Part shown: piece by piece, positions 1-7,814 of the stretch
How positions within the stretch are numbered: the stretch's first letter is position 1
How the letters are laid out: every line of letters starts with the position of its first letter
Assembly (NCBI GenBank): GCA_910583695.1
Contig: CAJTZL010000078.1
Location: forward strand, 1 to 10,079
Direction: 5' to 3'
Length of the DNA stretch: 10,079 nt
Source of the DNA: an uncultured Oscillibacter sp.
Lineage (GTDB): Bacteria > Bacillota > Clostridia > Oscillospirales > Oscillospiraceae
The notes under the pieces: model-generated
The model's database searches: none
What the model was told of the DNA's origin: nothing
Seen by the model: the letters and a program-made list of their open reading frames with translations, nothing else
Program-made: the position numbers and the translations under genes

Positions 1-1069
1 GCACCATGGCCAGCATGATCATGCCCGCGCCGGAGACGCCGGCGGTGCCGATGGAAGCCAGCGTGGCCGTGACCACAATGACGATCATTTGGGTGATGGT
101 CAAGCTGATATTCGCGCAGGAGGCCAGGAACACCGTGGCCACACACTGGTAGATGGCCGTACCGTCCATATTGATGGTGGAGCCCAGAGGCAGGACGAAG
201 GAGGCAATGTCGTCCTCCGCACCCAGCTCGGCGGCGCACTCCTTGGACACCGGCAGGGTAGCCGCGGAGGAGGTGGAGGTAAAGGCGAAGATCATGGCGG
301 CGAACGCCCCCTTGAAGAACTTCACGGGGCTCATGCCGGCAAAAATCTGCGCGGAGGCGGAATACACCAGCACCGCGTGGACCACGTAGCCCAGGTAGGC
401 GCAGACAATGACCAGCAGCAGGGATACCAGAATCTCGGAGCCCTGCGTCGCCACCACCCAGGCCATGTAGGTGAACACGCCGATGGGGGCCAAACTGATG
501 ATGAAGCCCATCAGCTTCTCAATCACGGCGTAGGCGGAGGAGACGAAATCCCGGCAGAGCTTCGCCTTCTCCCCGGCGGCCAGGATGGACCCGCCGAAGA
601 ACAGGGAGATCACAATGACCTGGAGCATGTTGGCGTCGGTGAAGGATTTCCACATGTTGGTGGGGAAGATGGCCACCAGGGTGGACATGAAGCCCGCGAA
701 CTCCTTGGCCTCATACTCCGCGCCCTCCGGGTCCAGAATGGGGAACAGGCCCGCGCTCTTGAAGACATAGGCAAACACCAGTCCGATAACACAGGCAATG
801 GCGGTAGTGACCAGGAAGTAGGCCACGGTCTTTATGCCCACGGACCCCACCTTCCGCATGTCGTTCATGGAGAGGATGCCGTCGATCATGGAGAGCAGAA
901 CCACAGGCACCACGATGAACTTCAGGAGGTTCACGAAGATATCGCCGAAGGGCTTCAAGTAGTTGGTGGTCAGGTCGGCAAAGCCGCCGAAATAGCACAC
1001 AAAGCCGACGATGATGCCCAGAACCAGCGCAATGAAAATCTGCGCAGGCAGGCTGAGTTTCTTACTCAT
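1..1069 (-). CDS. Dicarboxylate/amino acid:cation symporter (DAACS family), partial
   Basis: A sodium- or proton-coupled importer of acidic amino acids or C4-dicarboxylates in the cytoplasmic membrane. The 356 residues present start MSKKLSLPAQIFIALVLGII, and the C-terminus lies beyond the left edge; the family is usually about 400-430 residues, so roughly 50-70 are missing. Family hallmarks are visible: the serine-rich hairpin-1 motif TSTSSAATLP (about residues 264-273), the NMDGT cation-site motif (300-304) and the hairpin-2 motif GTAGVSGAG (341-349, with Ser where GltPh-type transporters usually have Pro). Several hydrophobic segments precede these. The ATG at 1067-1069 is supported by GAGGTGAG (1073-1080) three nucleotides upstream. 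It has its own promoter and lies downstream of the racemase terminator. Glutamate/aspartate is a likely substrate given the neighbouring Asp/Glu racemase, but substrate and coupling ion cannot be read from the sequence. Confidence 0.95.
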   Translation of the reverse strand, partial: MSKKLSLPAQIFIALVLGIIVGFVCYFGGFADLTTNYLKPFGDIFVNLLKFIVVPVVLLSMIDGILSMNDMRKVGSVGIKTVAYFLVTTAIACVIGLVFAYVFKSAGLFPILDPEGAEYEAKEFAGFMSTLVAIFPTNMWKSFTDANMLQVIVISLFFGGSILAAGEKAKLCRDFVSSAYAVIEKLMGFIISLAPIGVFTYMAWVVATQGSEILVSLLLVIVCAYLGYVVHAVLVYSASAQIFAGMSPVKFFKGAFAAMIFAFTSTSSAATLPVSKECAAELGAEDDIASFVLPLGSTINMDGTAIYQCVATVFLASCANISLTITQMIVIVVTATLASIGTAGVSGAGMIMLAMV

Positions 1070-1166
1070 ACACTCACCTCATAAAAATAAAATCTTTGGG
1101 GACCGCCGGCGGCGCGTCTGTGTTTTGGACAAATGCCCCGGCCGGAATCCTCTCCAAATTAGCCAC

Positions 1167-1195
1167 ATTATACCAAATCGCGGGAGCCCTGTAAA
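1167..1195 (-). promoter_or_regulatory. Promoter of the symporter gene (extended -10)
   Basis: On the minus strand, TTTACA (1190-1195) and TATAAT (1167-1172) are separated by exactly 17 nt. The bases before the -10 read TGG, which is an extended -10 (TGn) element. This is a near-consensus vegetative sigma promoter. Transcription would start near 1160, giving a leader of about 90 nt before the symporter ATG. The leader contains a CCGCCGGCGG palindrome but no riboswitch that I recognise. Confidence 0.85.
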
Positions 1196-1241
1196 GAGGA
1201 AATGGAAAGATTGTGAAAAAACTATGAAAAAACCGTGAATA

Positions 1242-1281
1242 GATGCCGGATGTCTGACCATATAGACAGACATCCGGCATC
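1242..1281 (-). terminator. Terminator-type hairpin after the racemase gene
   Basis: A perfect 15-bp inverted repeat (arms 1242-1256 and 1267-1281) with a 10-nt loop lies 6 nt past the racemase stop codon. In the minus-strand transcript the stem is followed by TATTCACGG and then a run of six T, with a second T run further on. The T tract is therefore displaced about 9 nt from the stem, which is atypical for an intrinsic terminator. The plus-strand side has only CGTTTGTTC. Placement between the racemase and the symporter promoter makes termination of the TSUP-racemase transcript the best reading. Confidence 0.7.
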
Positions 1282-1287
1282 GTTTGT

Positions 1288-1995
1288 TCAGTCTCCGCGG
1301 ACGGACCGGCCGCAGAAGCGGACCGCCGCTTTCGCCAGCTCCTCCGTGGGGTCCACGCAGGGCAGCTCCAGCCCCAGGGCCTGAACCGCCAGAGGCAGCT
1401 CCGTGCAGGCCAGGAGGAAGCATTCCGCCCCCCGGCTTGTCATGCCCCCTATGACGGAGCGGAAGTCCTCCTGGTAGCGGGAGGGAGGAGCCCCGGCCTT
1501 GACGCCCCGGTAGATGACCTCCATCAGAGCCTCCCGCTCCCGCTCGTCCGGCGTCAGGAAGGGTACGCCCCGGGCAGACAGGGCCTTCTGATAGAGCTCC
1601 GCCGAGAGGGTACCCCGCGTCGCCAGAATGCCCGCAGTTTTTCCGGGGAAGCGCGTCCGGCAGGCCTCCGCCGCCGCTTCAACCATGCTGAGGAAGGGAA
1701 GCTTTGTCTCAGGCTCCAGCCGGGGCAGGAAATAGTGGGCAGTGTTGCAGGGCATGATCACACAGTCCGCCCCGCAGAGCTCCAGCTTCCTCAAAGAATC
1801 CGCCATGGCGGGAACCGGGTCCTCCCCGCCGTTCAGGATGGCTGCGGTGCGGTCCGGAATGGAGGCGTTGCTGTCGATGTAAACCCGGATATGGCCGCTG
1901 TCTCCGGCGGCGTCCGTAAACGCCGTGATCTTTTGGAACAGGTCTGCCGTGGCCATGGGGCCCATGCCGCCCAAAATGCCGATGCTCTTTTTCAT
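1288..1995 (-). CDS. Aspartate/glutamate racemase family protein
   Basis: A cytoplasmic PLP-independent amino acid racemase of the Asp/Glu racemase superfamily, 235 residues, which is the usual length. It opens with the family motif GILGGMGPMAT (residues 6-16). It has both catalytic cysteines in their expected contexts, C83 in MPCNTAHYF and C197 in LLACTELPLA, so it looks catalytically complete. The GGMGP start and PCNTAH motif favour the aspartate racemase (RacD/YgeA-like) branch over cell-wall glutamate racemase MurI, but substrate preference (Asp, Glu or another amino acid) is inferred. The ATG lies 4 nt after the TSUP stop codon. Its Shine-Dalgarno sequence (GGGGGTGA) lies within the 3' end of the TSUP gene, so the two are probably cotranscribed and translationally coupled. 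The neighbouring acidic-amino-acid-type symporter fits a role in D-/L-aspartate or glutamate handling. Confidence 0.93.
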   Translation of the reverse strand: MKKSIGILGGMGPMATADLFQKITAFTDAAGDSGHIRVYIDSNASIPDRTAAILNGGEDPVPAMADSLRKLELCGADCVIMPCNTAHYFLPRLEPETKLPFLSMVEAAAEACRTRFPGKTAGILATRGTLSAELYQKALSARGVPFLTPDEREREALMEVIYRGVKAGAPPSRYQEDFRSVIGGMTSRGAECFLLACTELPLAVQALGLELPCVDPTEELAKAAVRFCGRSVRGD

Positions 1996-1999
1996 GCGC

Positions 2000-2812
2000 T
2001 CACCCCCAGAAGTCCGGGAACAGCAGCTCGCTGCCCACCTTCACCGTCAGCAGAATCAGCACGATGATCACCGTGGGCCGGACGATTCGGCTGCCGTTTT
2101 TGATGGCGAGGCCGGAGCCCAGATAGTGCCCCACGATGGAGGCCGCGGCGGCAATGAGCCCCACGCCCCAGTACACGTAGCCCGAGGCCATCTGCGTCAC
2201 CAGACTGCCGATGTTGGAGGAGAGGTTGATCACCTTCACGCCCCCCGCCGCATGGCGGGTGTCCAGCTTGGCGGCACGGATCAAAATAATCATCAGGAAG
2301 GTCCCCGTGCCGGGCCCGTAGTACCCGTCGTAGCCGCCAATGACGAAGGCCGCCGCCCAGACGACGGCCAGCTGCTTTCGGGGGTCAATCTCCCCCGGCT
2401 CGTCGGGCCACTCCCGGCCCCGGAGAGTGATGAAGGCCACCACCGGAAGCACCAGGAGCAGCAAGTACTTCAAAACCGCGTCCGGCGTCCGGTGCTGGAG
2501 CCAGGTGCCGATGGCGGAGCCCGCCAGGGCGAAGGCGATGGACGGGCCGAAGAGCCGCCAGCTGACATAGCCGTTTTTGATGAACCGGCCCGTGGAGAAG
2601 CAGGAGCCGATGGCGGCGGAGACCTTGTTGGTCCCCAGGGCGTAGGGCACGGGAAGATTGCCAAAGGCAATCAGGTGGGTGGGGACGGAGATGATGCCGC
2701 CTCCCCCGGCGATGGCGTCCATGAAGGACGCCAGGAAAACGCCCAGGCAGACCAGCAGCACCACCCAGAGGGGGAAGCCGTCAATCCGCGGGGCCGTCAG
2801 GAATTGGAGCAT
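2000..2812 (-). CDS. TSUP family (TauE/SafE, YfcA-like) membrane transporter
   Basis: A polytopic membrane protein of 270 residues, close to the family norm of about 250-270. Both TSUP half-repeat signatures are present: FMDAIAGGGGIISVP (residues 30-44) in the N-terminal half and GGYDGYYGPGTGTFL (159-173) in the C-terminal half. The segments LGTNK (59-63) and NLSSNIGSL (196-204) also match YfcA-type members. Hydrophobic segments cover most of the chain, with one hydrophilic loop around 131-147. Family members export sulfite, sulfoacetate or other small organosulfur anions, but most YfcA-like members have no known substrate and none can be assigned here. The ATG at 2810-2812 has a perfect AGGAGG (2821-2826) 8 nt upstream. 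It is the first gene of a two-gene unit with the racemase. Confidence 0.93.
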   Translation of the reverse strand: MLQFLTAPRIDGFPLWVVLLVCLGVFLASFMDAIAGGGGIISVPTHLIAFGNLPVPYALGTNKVSAAIGSCFSTGRFIKNGYVSWRLFGPSIAFALAGSAIGTWLQHRTPDAVLKYLLLLVLPVVAFITLRGREWPDEPGEIDPRKQLAVVWAAAFVIGGYDGYYGPGTGTFLMIILIRAAKLDTRHAAGGVKVINLSSNIGSLVTQMASGYVYWGVGLIAAAASIVGHYLGSGLAIKNGSRIVRPTVIIVLILLTVKVGSELLFPDFWG

Positions 2813-2848
2813 GCGGAGAACCTCCTGAAACAGTTTTGATCAATGGAT

Positions 2849-2877
2849 ATGATACAACAACCCGGCGGCAAAATCAA
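2849..2877 (-). promoter_or_regulatory. Promoter of the TSUP-racemase unit
   Basis: On the minus strand, TTGATT (2872-2877) and TATCAT (2849-2854) are separated by exactly 17 nt. The predicted transcript start is near 2842, leaving a short leader of about 30 nt that contains the AGGAGG ribosome binding site. No operator palindrome overlapping it could be identified. Confidence 0.7.
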
Positions 2878-2880
2878 CGG

Positions 2881-3060
2881 CCGGTCATTTTTTTATTAGC
2901 AGACTTCCCCAGTTTTCTTCTCAACTTTTGAACATATTGCCAAAGGTCACTAAAAAATATTGTGAATCTTGAAGCAGATTTAGGTGAACGTGCTAAAAGA
3001 GGAGTGGTTTTTTCGACAGGACCATCCTTGACGCTATTTTTCAAAAGAAGTATAATAATC
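2881..3060. other. AT-rich divergent intergenic segment
   Basis: This non-coding stretch between the TSUP promoter and the glgB leader is about 36% GC (64 of 180 by hand count), against well over 60% in flanking genes. It holds the glgB promoter at its right end. Both strands are open across it in one frame. The plus strand can be read from a GTG at 2962 (start of the peptide NLEADLGERAKRGVVF). The minus strand can be read through SDLWQYVQKLRRKLGKSANK to a stop at 2874. Neither frame has a convincing ribosome binding site or a family I recognise. It may be regulatory DNA or the relic of an acquired segment. Confidence 0.5.
3028..3056 (+). promoter_or_regulatory. Promoter of the glgBCD unit
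   Basis: TTGACG (3028-3033) and TATAAT (3051-3056) are separated by exactly 17 nt, in AT-rich DNA. This is a near-consensus vegetative promoter. The predicted start near 3063 gives an untranslated leader of about 155 nt before the glgB ATG. I saw no convincing CcpA (cre) site near it. Confidence 0.83.
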
Positions 3061-3096
3061 CAGAATAACCAAACGCTGTCTGAAAGAACGCACAGT

Positions 3097-3174
3097 CCGC
3101 CGCTTTGGGGCGGCGGGCGGGGCGGCCCGTCCGGGCCGCCTGGGACATCGGCGGGCCGCCCGCCTATAGGCGGC
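3097..3174 (+). repeat. GC-rich hairpin cluster in the glgB leader
   Basis: Three short inverted repeats lie end to end. CCGCCGC (3097-3103) pairs with GCGGCGG (3110-3116). GGCGGCCC (3121-3128) pairs with GGGCCGCC (3133-3140) around a GTCC loop. CCGCC (3160-3164) pairs with GGCGG (3169-3173) around TATA; here GCCGCC (3155-3160) pairing with GGCGGC (3169-3174) is a competing alternative. None is followed by a T tract, so they are not intrinsic terminators. They lie inside the predicted glgB 5' leader and end about 36 nt before the ribosome binding site. They could be a REP-like extragenic palindromic element or a leader structure affecting mRNA stability; no riboswitch class is recognised. Confidence 0.6.
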
Positions 3175-3209
3175 AGCCGGGGGTCTGGAGAGTGCCCGCG
3201 GCTATGCAC

Positions 3210-3214
3210 GGAGG
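3210..3214 (+). promoter_or_regulatory. glgB ribosome binding site (decides the start)
   Basis: GGAGG lies 6 nt upstream of the ATG at 3221. An in-frame TTG at 3215 directly abuts this site and so cannot be the start. The ATG at 3221 (MAKQTQAELF) is chosen. Confidence 0.85.
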
Positions 3215-3220
3215 TTGACT

Positions 3221-5316
3221 ATGGCAAAGCAAACTCAGGCCGAACTCTTCCACGCCGGGACCCTGACGGACGGCTGGCGCTGGTTCGGTTCTCACCCCGA
3301 TAAGAAGCAGGGCGCGGAGGGCTGGACCTTCCGGGTCTGGGCCCCTCACGCCCAGAGCGTCTCCGTCGTGGGCGACTTCAACGACTGGACCGGCGGCGTC
3401 CATCCCCTCACCCGGAATGGGGAGGTCTGGGAGGGCTTCATCCCCGGCCTGCCGGAGTACACGTCCTATAAATACGCCGTCACCGGGCCCGACGGAGAGG
3501 TGCGGCTGAAAACGGACCCCTACGCCTTCCACTGCGAGACCCGCCCTGCCACCGCCGGCAAGCTCTATGACATGGGGGACTTCAAGTGGACCGACGACGC
3601 TTTCCTGGCCAGGCAGGAAAAGCACCCGGTTTATGAATCCCCCCTGAACATCTACGAGGTTCACCTGGGCTCCTGGAAGAAGCGGCCCAACGGCGATTTT
3701 TACGACTACAAGGACATGGCCAGGGAGCTGGCGGCCTATGTCAAGGACATGGGCTACACCGCCATTGAGCTCCTGCCCGTGCTGGAGCATCCCTTCGACG
3801 GCTCCTGGGGCTACCAGTGCACCGGCTACTTCGCCCCCACCTCCCGGTACGGCACGCCCAAGGACTTTCTCTGGTTCGTGAACCACATGCACAAAAACGG
3901 CATCGCCGTCATTCTGGACTGGGTCCCCGCCCACTTCTGCAAGGACTCCCACGGGCTCTATGAGTTCGACGGCGGCTGCTGCTACGAGTACAGCGACCCC
4001 AACAAGTGGGAGCACGCCTCCTGGGGCACCCGGGTCTTTGACTACGGCCGGCCCGAGGTGAAGAGCTTCCTCTTCTCCTCCGCCCGCTTCTGGCTGGAGG
4101 AGTGCCACATCGACGGCCTCCGGGTGGACGCCGTGGCCTCCATGCTCTACCTGGACTACAGCCGCCAGGGCGGGGCCTGGACCCCCAACAAATACGGCGG
4201 GCACGAGAATCTGGAGGCCATCGACTTCCTCCGGGAGCTCAACGCCATGGCCTTCTCCGTCAAGCCCGGCGTCATGATGATTGCCGAGGAGTCCACCGCC
4301 TGGCCCATGGTCAGCCGCCCCGCCGACATCGGCGGCCTGGGCTTCAACCTCAAGTGGAACATGGGCTGGATGAATGACATGTGCCACTACCTCAAGCTGG
4401 ACCCCTGGTTCCGCCAGGATCACCATAAGGATATCACCTTCTCCATGATGTACGCCTTCTCCGAGAACTTCGTGCTGCCCATCTCCCACGACGAGGTGGT
4501 CCACATGAAGGGCTCCGTGGTGGGCAAGATGCCCGGGGACTACTCAAACCAGCTTCGCTGCACCCGGGGCTTCTACGCCTACCTCCTGGCCCATCCGGGA
4601 AAGAAGCTCCTCTTCATGGGCGCGGAGCTGGGCCAGTGGCACGAGTGGAACGACAAGGAGTCCCTGGACTGGTACCTCCTGGAAAGCAAGGAGAATCAGA
4701 AGGTCCACCGCTTCTTCAAGGAGGCCAACGCCTTCTACAAGAAGGAACCCGCCCTGTGGGAGATCGACTTTGGCTGGGAGGGTTTCGAGTGGCTGGTGGT
4801 GGACGACAACCACAACAACGTGGTGGTCTTCCTCCGGAAGGACAAGAAGGGCCGGGACCTCCTCTGCGCGGTGAACTTCTCCCCCAATACTTACGAGGGA
4901 TACCGCATGGGCGTTCCCGCTCACAAGCAGTATGTCCCCGCTTTCAATACCGACGCCGTGGAATACGGCGGTGACGGCTTCGGCGACACCGAGCCCGTCC
5001 CTGTGGAGGCCACCCCCTCCCACGGGAAGGAGCACTCCGCCGCCATCCGCATCCCCGCCTTCGGCGCGGTGTTCCTCCGGGGTGAGGGAACCTTCCCCAA
5101 GCCCAAGGCCGTCAAGGAGACCAAGACCCCCAGGGCCGTGAAGGCGGCGGAGAAAACCGTCAAAGCCGCAGGGAAAACCGTGAAGTCCTCCGCCAAGACC
5201 CTGGTCAAGACCGTCAAATCCACCGCCAAGGCGGAGAAGGCCCCCAAGGGGGACCAAGCTGAAAAACCCGCGAAAAAGCCCAGAGCGAAAAAACAGGCAA
5301 AGGAGCTGAACGAGAC

Positions 5317-5320
<4 letters not shown>
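3221..5320 (+). CDS. glgB: 1,4-alpha-glucan branching enzyme with Lys-rich C-terminal tail
   Basis: Cuts alpha-1,4 glucan chains and re-attaches them as alpha-1,6 branches during glycogen synthesis in the cytoplasm (EC 2.4.1.18, GH13). It has 699 residues. A CBM48 domain lies at about 15-110 (FRVWAPHAQSVSVVGDFNDW). The GH13 barrel carries LDWVPAHF, the nucleophile D303 in GLRVDAVASM, the acid/base E356 in IAEEST, and D424 in ISHDEVVH. The spacings D303-E356 (53) and D303-D424 (121) equal those of E. coli GlgB (D405, E458, D526). It lacks the extra N-terminal module of E. coli GlgB, so the catalytic residues fall about 100 positions earlier. The conserved fold ends near FGAVFLRGEG (about 623). 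Residues about 624-699 are an added low-complexity tail with 21 Lys, 2 Arg and only 7 acidic residues, and with repeated KTVK units. It is the first gene of the unit and its stop overlaps the glgC start (ATGA). Confidence 0.97.
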
Positions 5321-6518
<1,198 letters not shown>

Positions 6519-6522
<4 letters not shown>

Positions 6523-7631
6523 ACGGACTGCATGGAATTATTTTCACTTACGAGCGCCGCGGCAACCTCCAGGAGCTGGGCTCCATCCGCTCCTCCGCCT
6601 CCATCCCCTTCGGCGGGAGGTTCCGGGCGGTGGACTTCGCTCTCTCCGGTCTGGTCAACGCCGGGGCCACAGACGTGGGCATCATTCTCCACGGCCATTA
6701 CCAGAGCCTGCTGGACCACCTGGGCACCGGCAAGGACTGGGACCTGAGCCGCAAGCGGGGCGGTTTGCGCCTCCTGCCCCCCTTCAACTACAAGGGCGAC
6801 TGGGGCGCCATGCCCTACCGGGGCCATATGGAGGCCCTGGCCGCCGTGCGGACCTACCTGGAGGACATCCGCCAGGATTACGTGGTCATGATGGACGGCG
6901 ATCTGGTGGCCAACCTGCCCCTGGGCGATGTGTATGAGCACCACATGAAATCCGGGGCGGACATCACCGTGGTCTGCGCCAACGACAGCTTCATGACCGA
7001 GGACGGCACCTACTTCCAGCTGGGCGAGGGCGGCCGGATCACCGAGGTCTTCTACAATCTCCACACCCCCCGGGGTCTCCGGGGGCTGGGAACCTACGTG
7101 GTCTCCAAAAAGCTGCTGCTGGAGCTGGTAGACGACTGCACCGCCAAGGACCAGCTCAGCTGGCGGGGCGACGTGCTCCAGGCCCGGAGGGACCAGCTGA
7201 ACATCCAGAGCTATATCTGGAAGGGCTATGCCGCCCAGATTCGCTCCGTTCAGGAGTACTATGACCGCAGCATGCAGCTTCTGGACCCCGCTATCCGGGC
7301 GGACCTCTTCTGCCCCCAGCGCCCCGTCCGGGCCAAAAACGCGGACCTCAGTTCCTCCTATATCGGCTCCGGCGGGAAGTGCATCAACTCCCTCTTCGGC
7401 GACGGCTGCTCCATTGAGGGCGTGGTGGAAAACTCCATCCTCTTCCCCGGCGTCACCGTGGAAGCCGGAGCGGTAGTGCGCAACTGCGTCATCTTCAAGG
7501 ATTCCATCGTCCGCAAGGACGCCCAGCTGAGCTACATCATCGCCGACAAGGACGTGGAAGTTCTTCCGGGACGGACGCTGATGGGCCATGTCACCTATCC
7601 CATCGTCCTGGCCAAGGGCAGCAAGGTATAA
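6519..7631 (+). CDS. glgD: GlgD subunit of ADP-glucose pyrophosphorylase
   Basis: Paralogue of GlgC found in Firmicutes; known GlgD proteins form a heteromeric enzyme with GlgC and modulate its activity. It has 370 residues. The N-terminus (MNGLHGIIFTYERRGNLQEL) lacks the GGxGxRL nucleotide-binding signature present in GlgC. The fold markers SIPFGGRFRAVDFALSGLVN (28-47) and MDGD (125-128) are kept. The EKPKEP glucose-1-phosphate motif is missing: the equivalent region reads GRITEVFYN. A beta-helix domain follows (NSLFGDGCSIEGVVENSIL, VRNCVIFKDSIV). By family precedent it is non-catalytic or weakly catalytic and regulatory. The start overlaps the glgC stop by 4 bp (ATGA), with AGGAGG (6506-6511) 7 nt upstream, so near-stoichiometric coupled translation with GlgC is likely. 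A terminator hairpin follows 5 nt after its stop. Confidence 0.95.
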
Positions 7632-7636
7632 ACTTC

Positions 7637-7670
7637 CATAAAAGGGGGGCGTCTCCGTCCCCCTTTTATG
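7637..7670 (+). terminator. Terminator hairpin between glgD and glgA
   Basis: CATAAAAGGGGG (7637-7648) pairs perfectly with CCCCCTTTTATG (7659-7670). The stem extends by a G-U and a C-G pair to 14 bp, leaving a 6-nt loop GTCTCC. The CCCCC-TTTT sequence gives a GC core followed by a T run in the transcript, as in an intrinsic terminator; because the A run is also present it could act on both strands. It begins 5 nt after the glgD stop and ends before a new promoter, so it separates glgBCD from glgAP at least partly. Confidence 0.85.
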
Positions 7671-7684
7671 ATTGAAAGGCCGGA

Positions 7685-7713
7685 TTGACCCCAACCCCAT
7701 TATTTGGTATACT
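7685..7713 (+). promoter_or_regulatory. Promoter of the glgA-glgP unit (extended -10)
   Basis: TTGACC (7685-7690) and TATACT (7708-7713) are separated by exactly 17 nt, with TGG before the -10 (extended -10). The predicted start near 7720 leaves a leader of about 95 nt. The ATTTGGTATA stretch also occurs at the symporter promoter in this window. The promoter gives glgA and glgP transcription independent of glgBCD. Confidence 0.82.
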
Positions 7714-7758
7714 ATAGGGGAATCGCCCTTTTTGGCGGTCCTCCCACACGCTGATCTC

Positions 7759-7791
7759 CCCCGGCATCCTGGTTCCACCCCAGCGCCGGGG
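7759..7791 (+). promoter_or_regulatory. Leader stem-loop upstream of glgA
   Basis: CCCCGGC (7759-7765) pairs with GCCGGGG (7785-7791), and inside it CTGG (7769-7772) pairs with CCAG (7780-7783) around TTCCACC, separated by a small asymmetric internal loop. It sits in the predicted leader about 10 nt before the glgA ribosome binding site and lacks a T tract. It could influence mRNA stability or initiation. I do not recognise it as a known riboswitch. Confidence 0.4.
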
Positions 7792-7801
7792 ATGATATGA
7801 A

Positions 7802-7807
7802 AAGGAG
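7802..7807 (+). promoter_or_regulatory. glgA ribosome binding site (decides the start)
   Basis: AAGGAG lies 7 nt before the ATG at 7815. An earlier in-frame ATG at 7797 lies upstream of this site and would add MKRSTC ahead of the conserved start. The ATG at 7815 yields the canonical GlgA N-terminus MKILYVTSEAVPFCKTGGLA. Confidence 0.88.
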
Positions 7808-7814
7808 TACATGT

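Noticed and set aside
89..2839. Plus-strand open frames over the symporter (331 codons) and over the TSUP gene (304 codons)
   Set aside because: They are antisense to clearly recognisable membrane proteins, and their translations are His/Gln/Gly-rich shadow sequence.
2862..2897. CCGGC...GCCGG inverted repeat followed by a T run on the plus strand, terminator-like
   Set aside because: The stem is only 5 bp with a 13-nt loop, and no plus-strand gene ends upstream; it overlaps the TSUP promoter -35 region.
3063..3209. Riboswitch in the glgB leader
   Set aside because: No conserved core of a riboswitch class could be recognised; the hairpins are simple GC-rich palindromes.
3215..3220. TTG start for glgB at 3215
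   Set aside because: It abuts the GGAGG ribosome binding site; the ATG at 3221 has correct spacing.
7720..7745. CGCC-CTTTTT-GGCG as a terminator in the glgA leader
   Set aside because: The stem is only 4 bp and the T run lies in the loop, not after the stem.
7797..7814. Upstream in-frame ATG for glgA at 7797
   Set aside because: The AAGGAG site lies downstream of it, and the conserved protein begins at 7815 (MKILYVTSEA).
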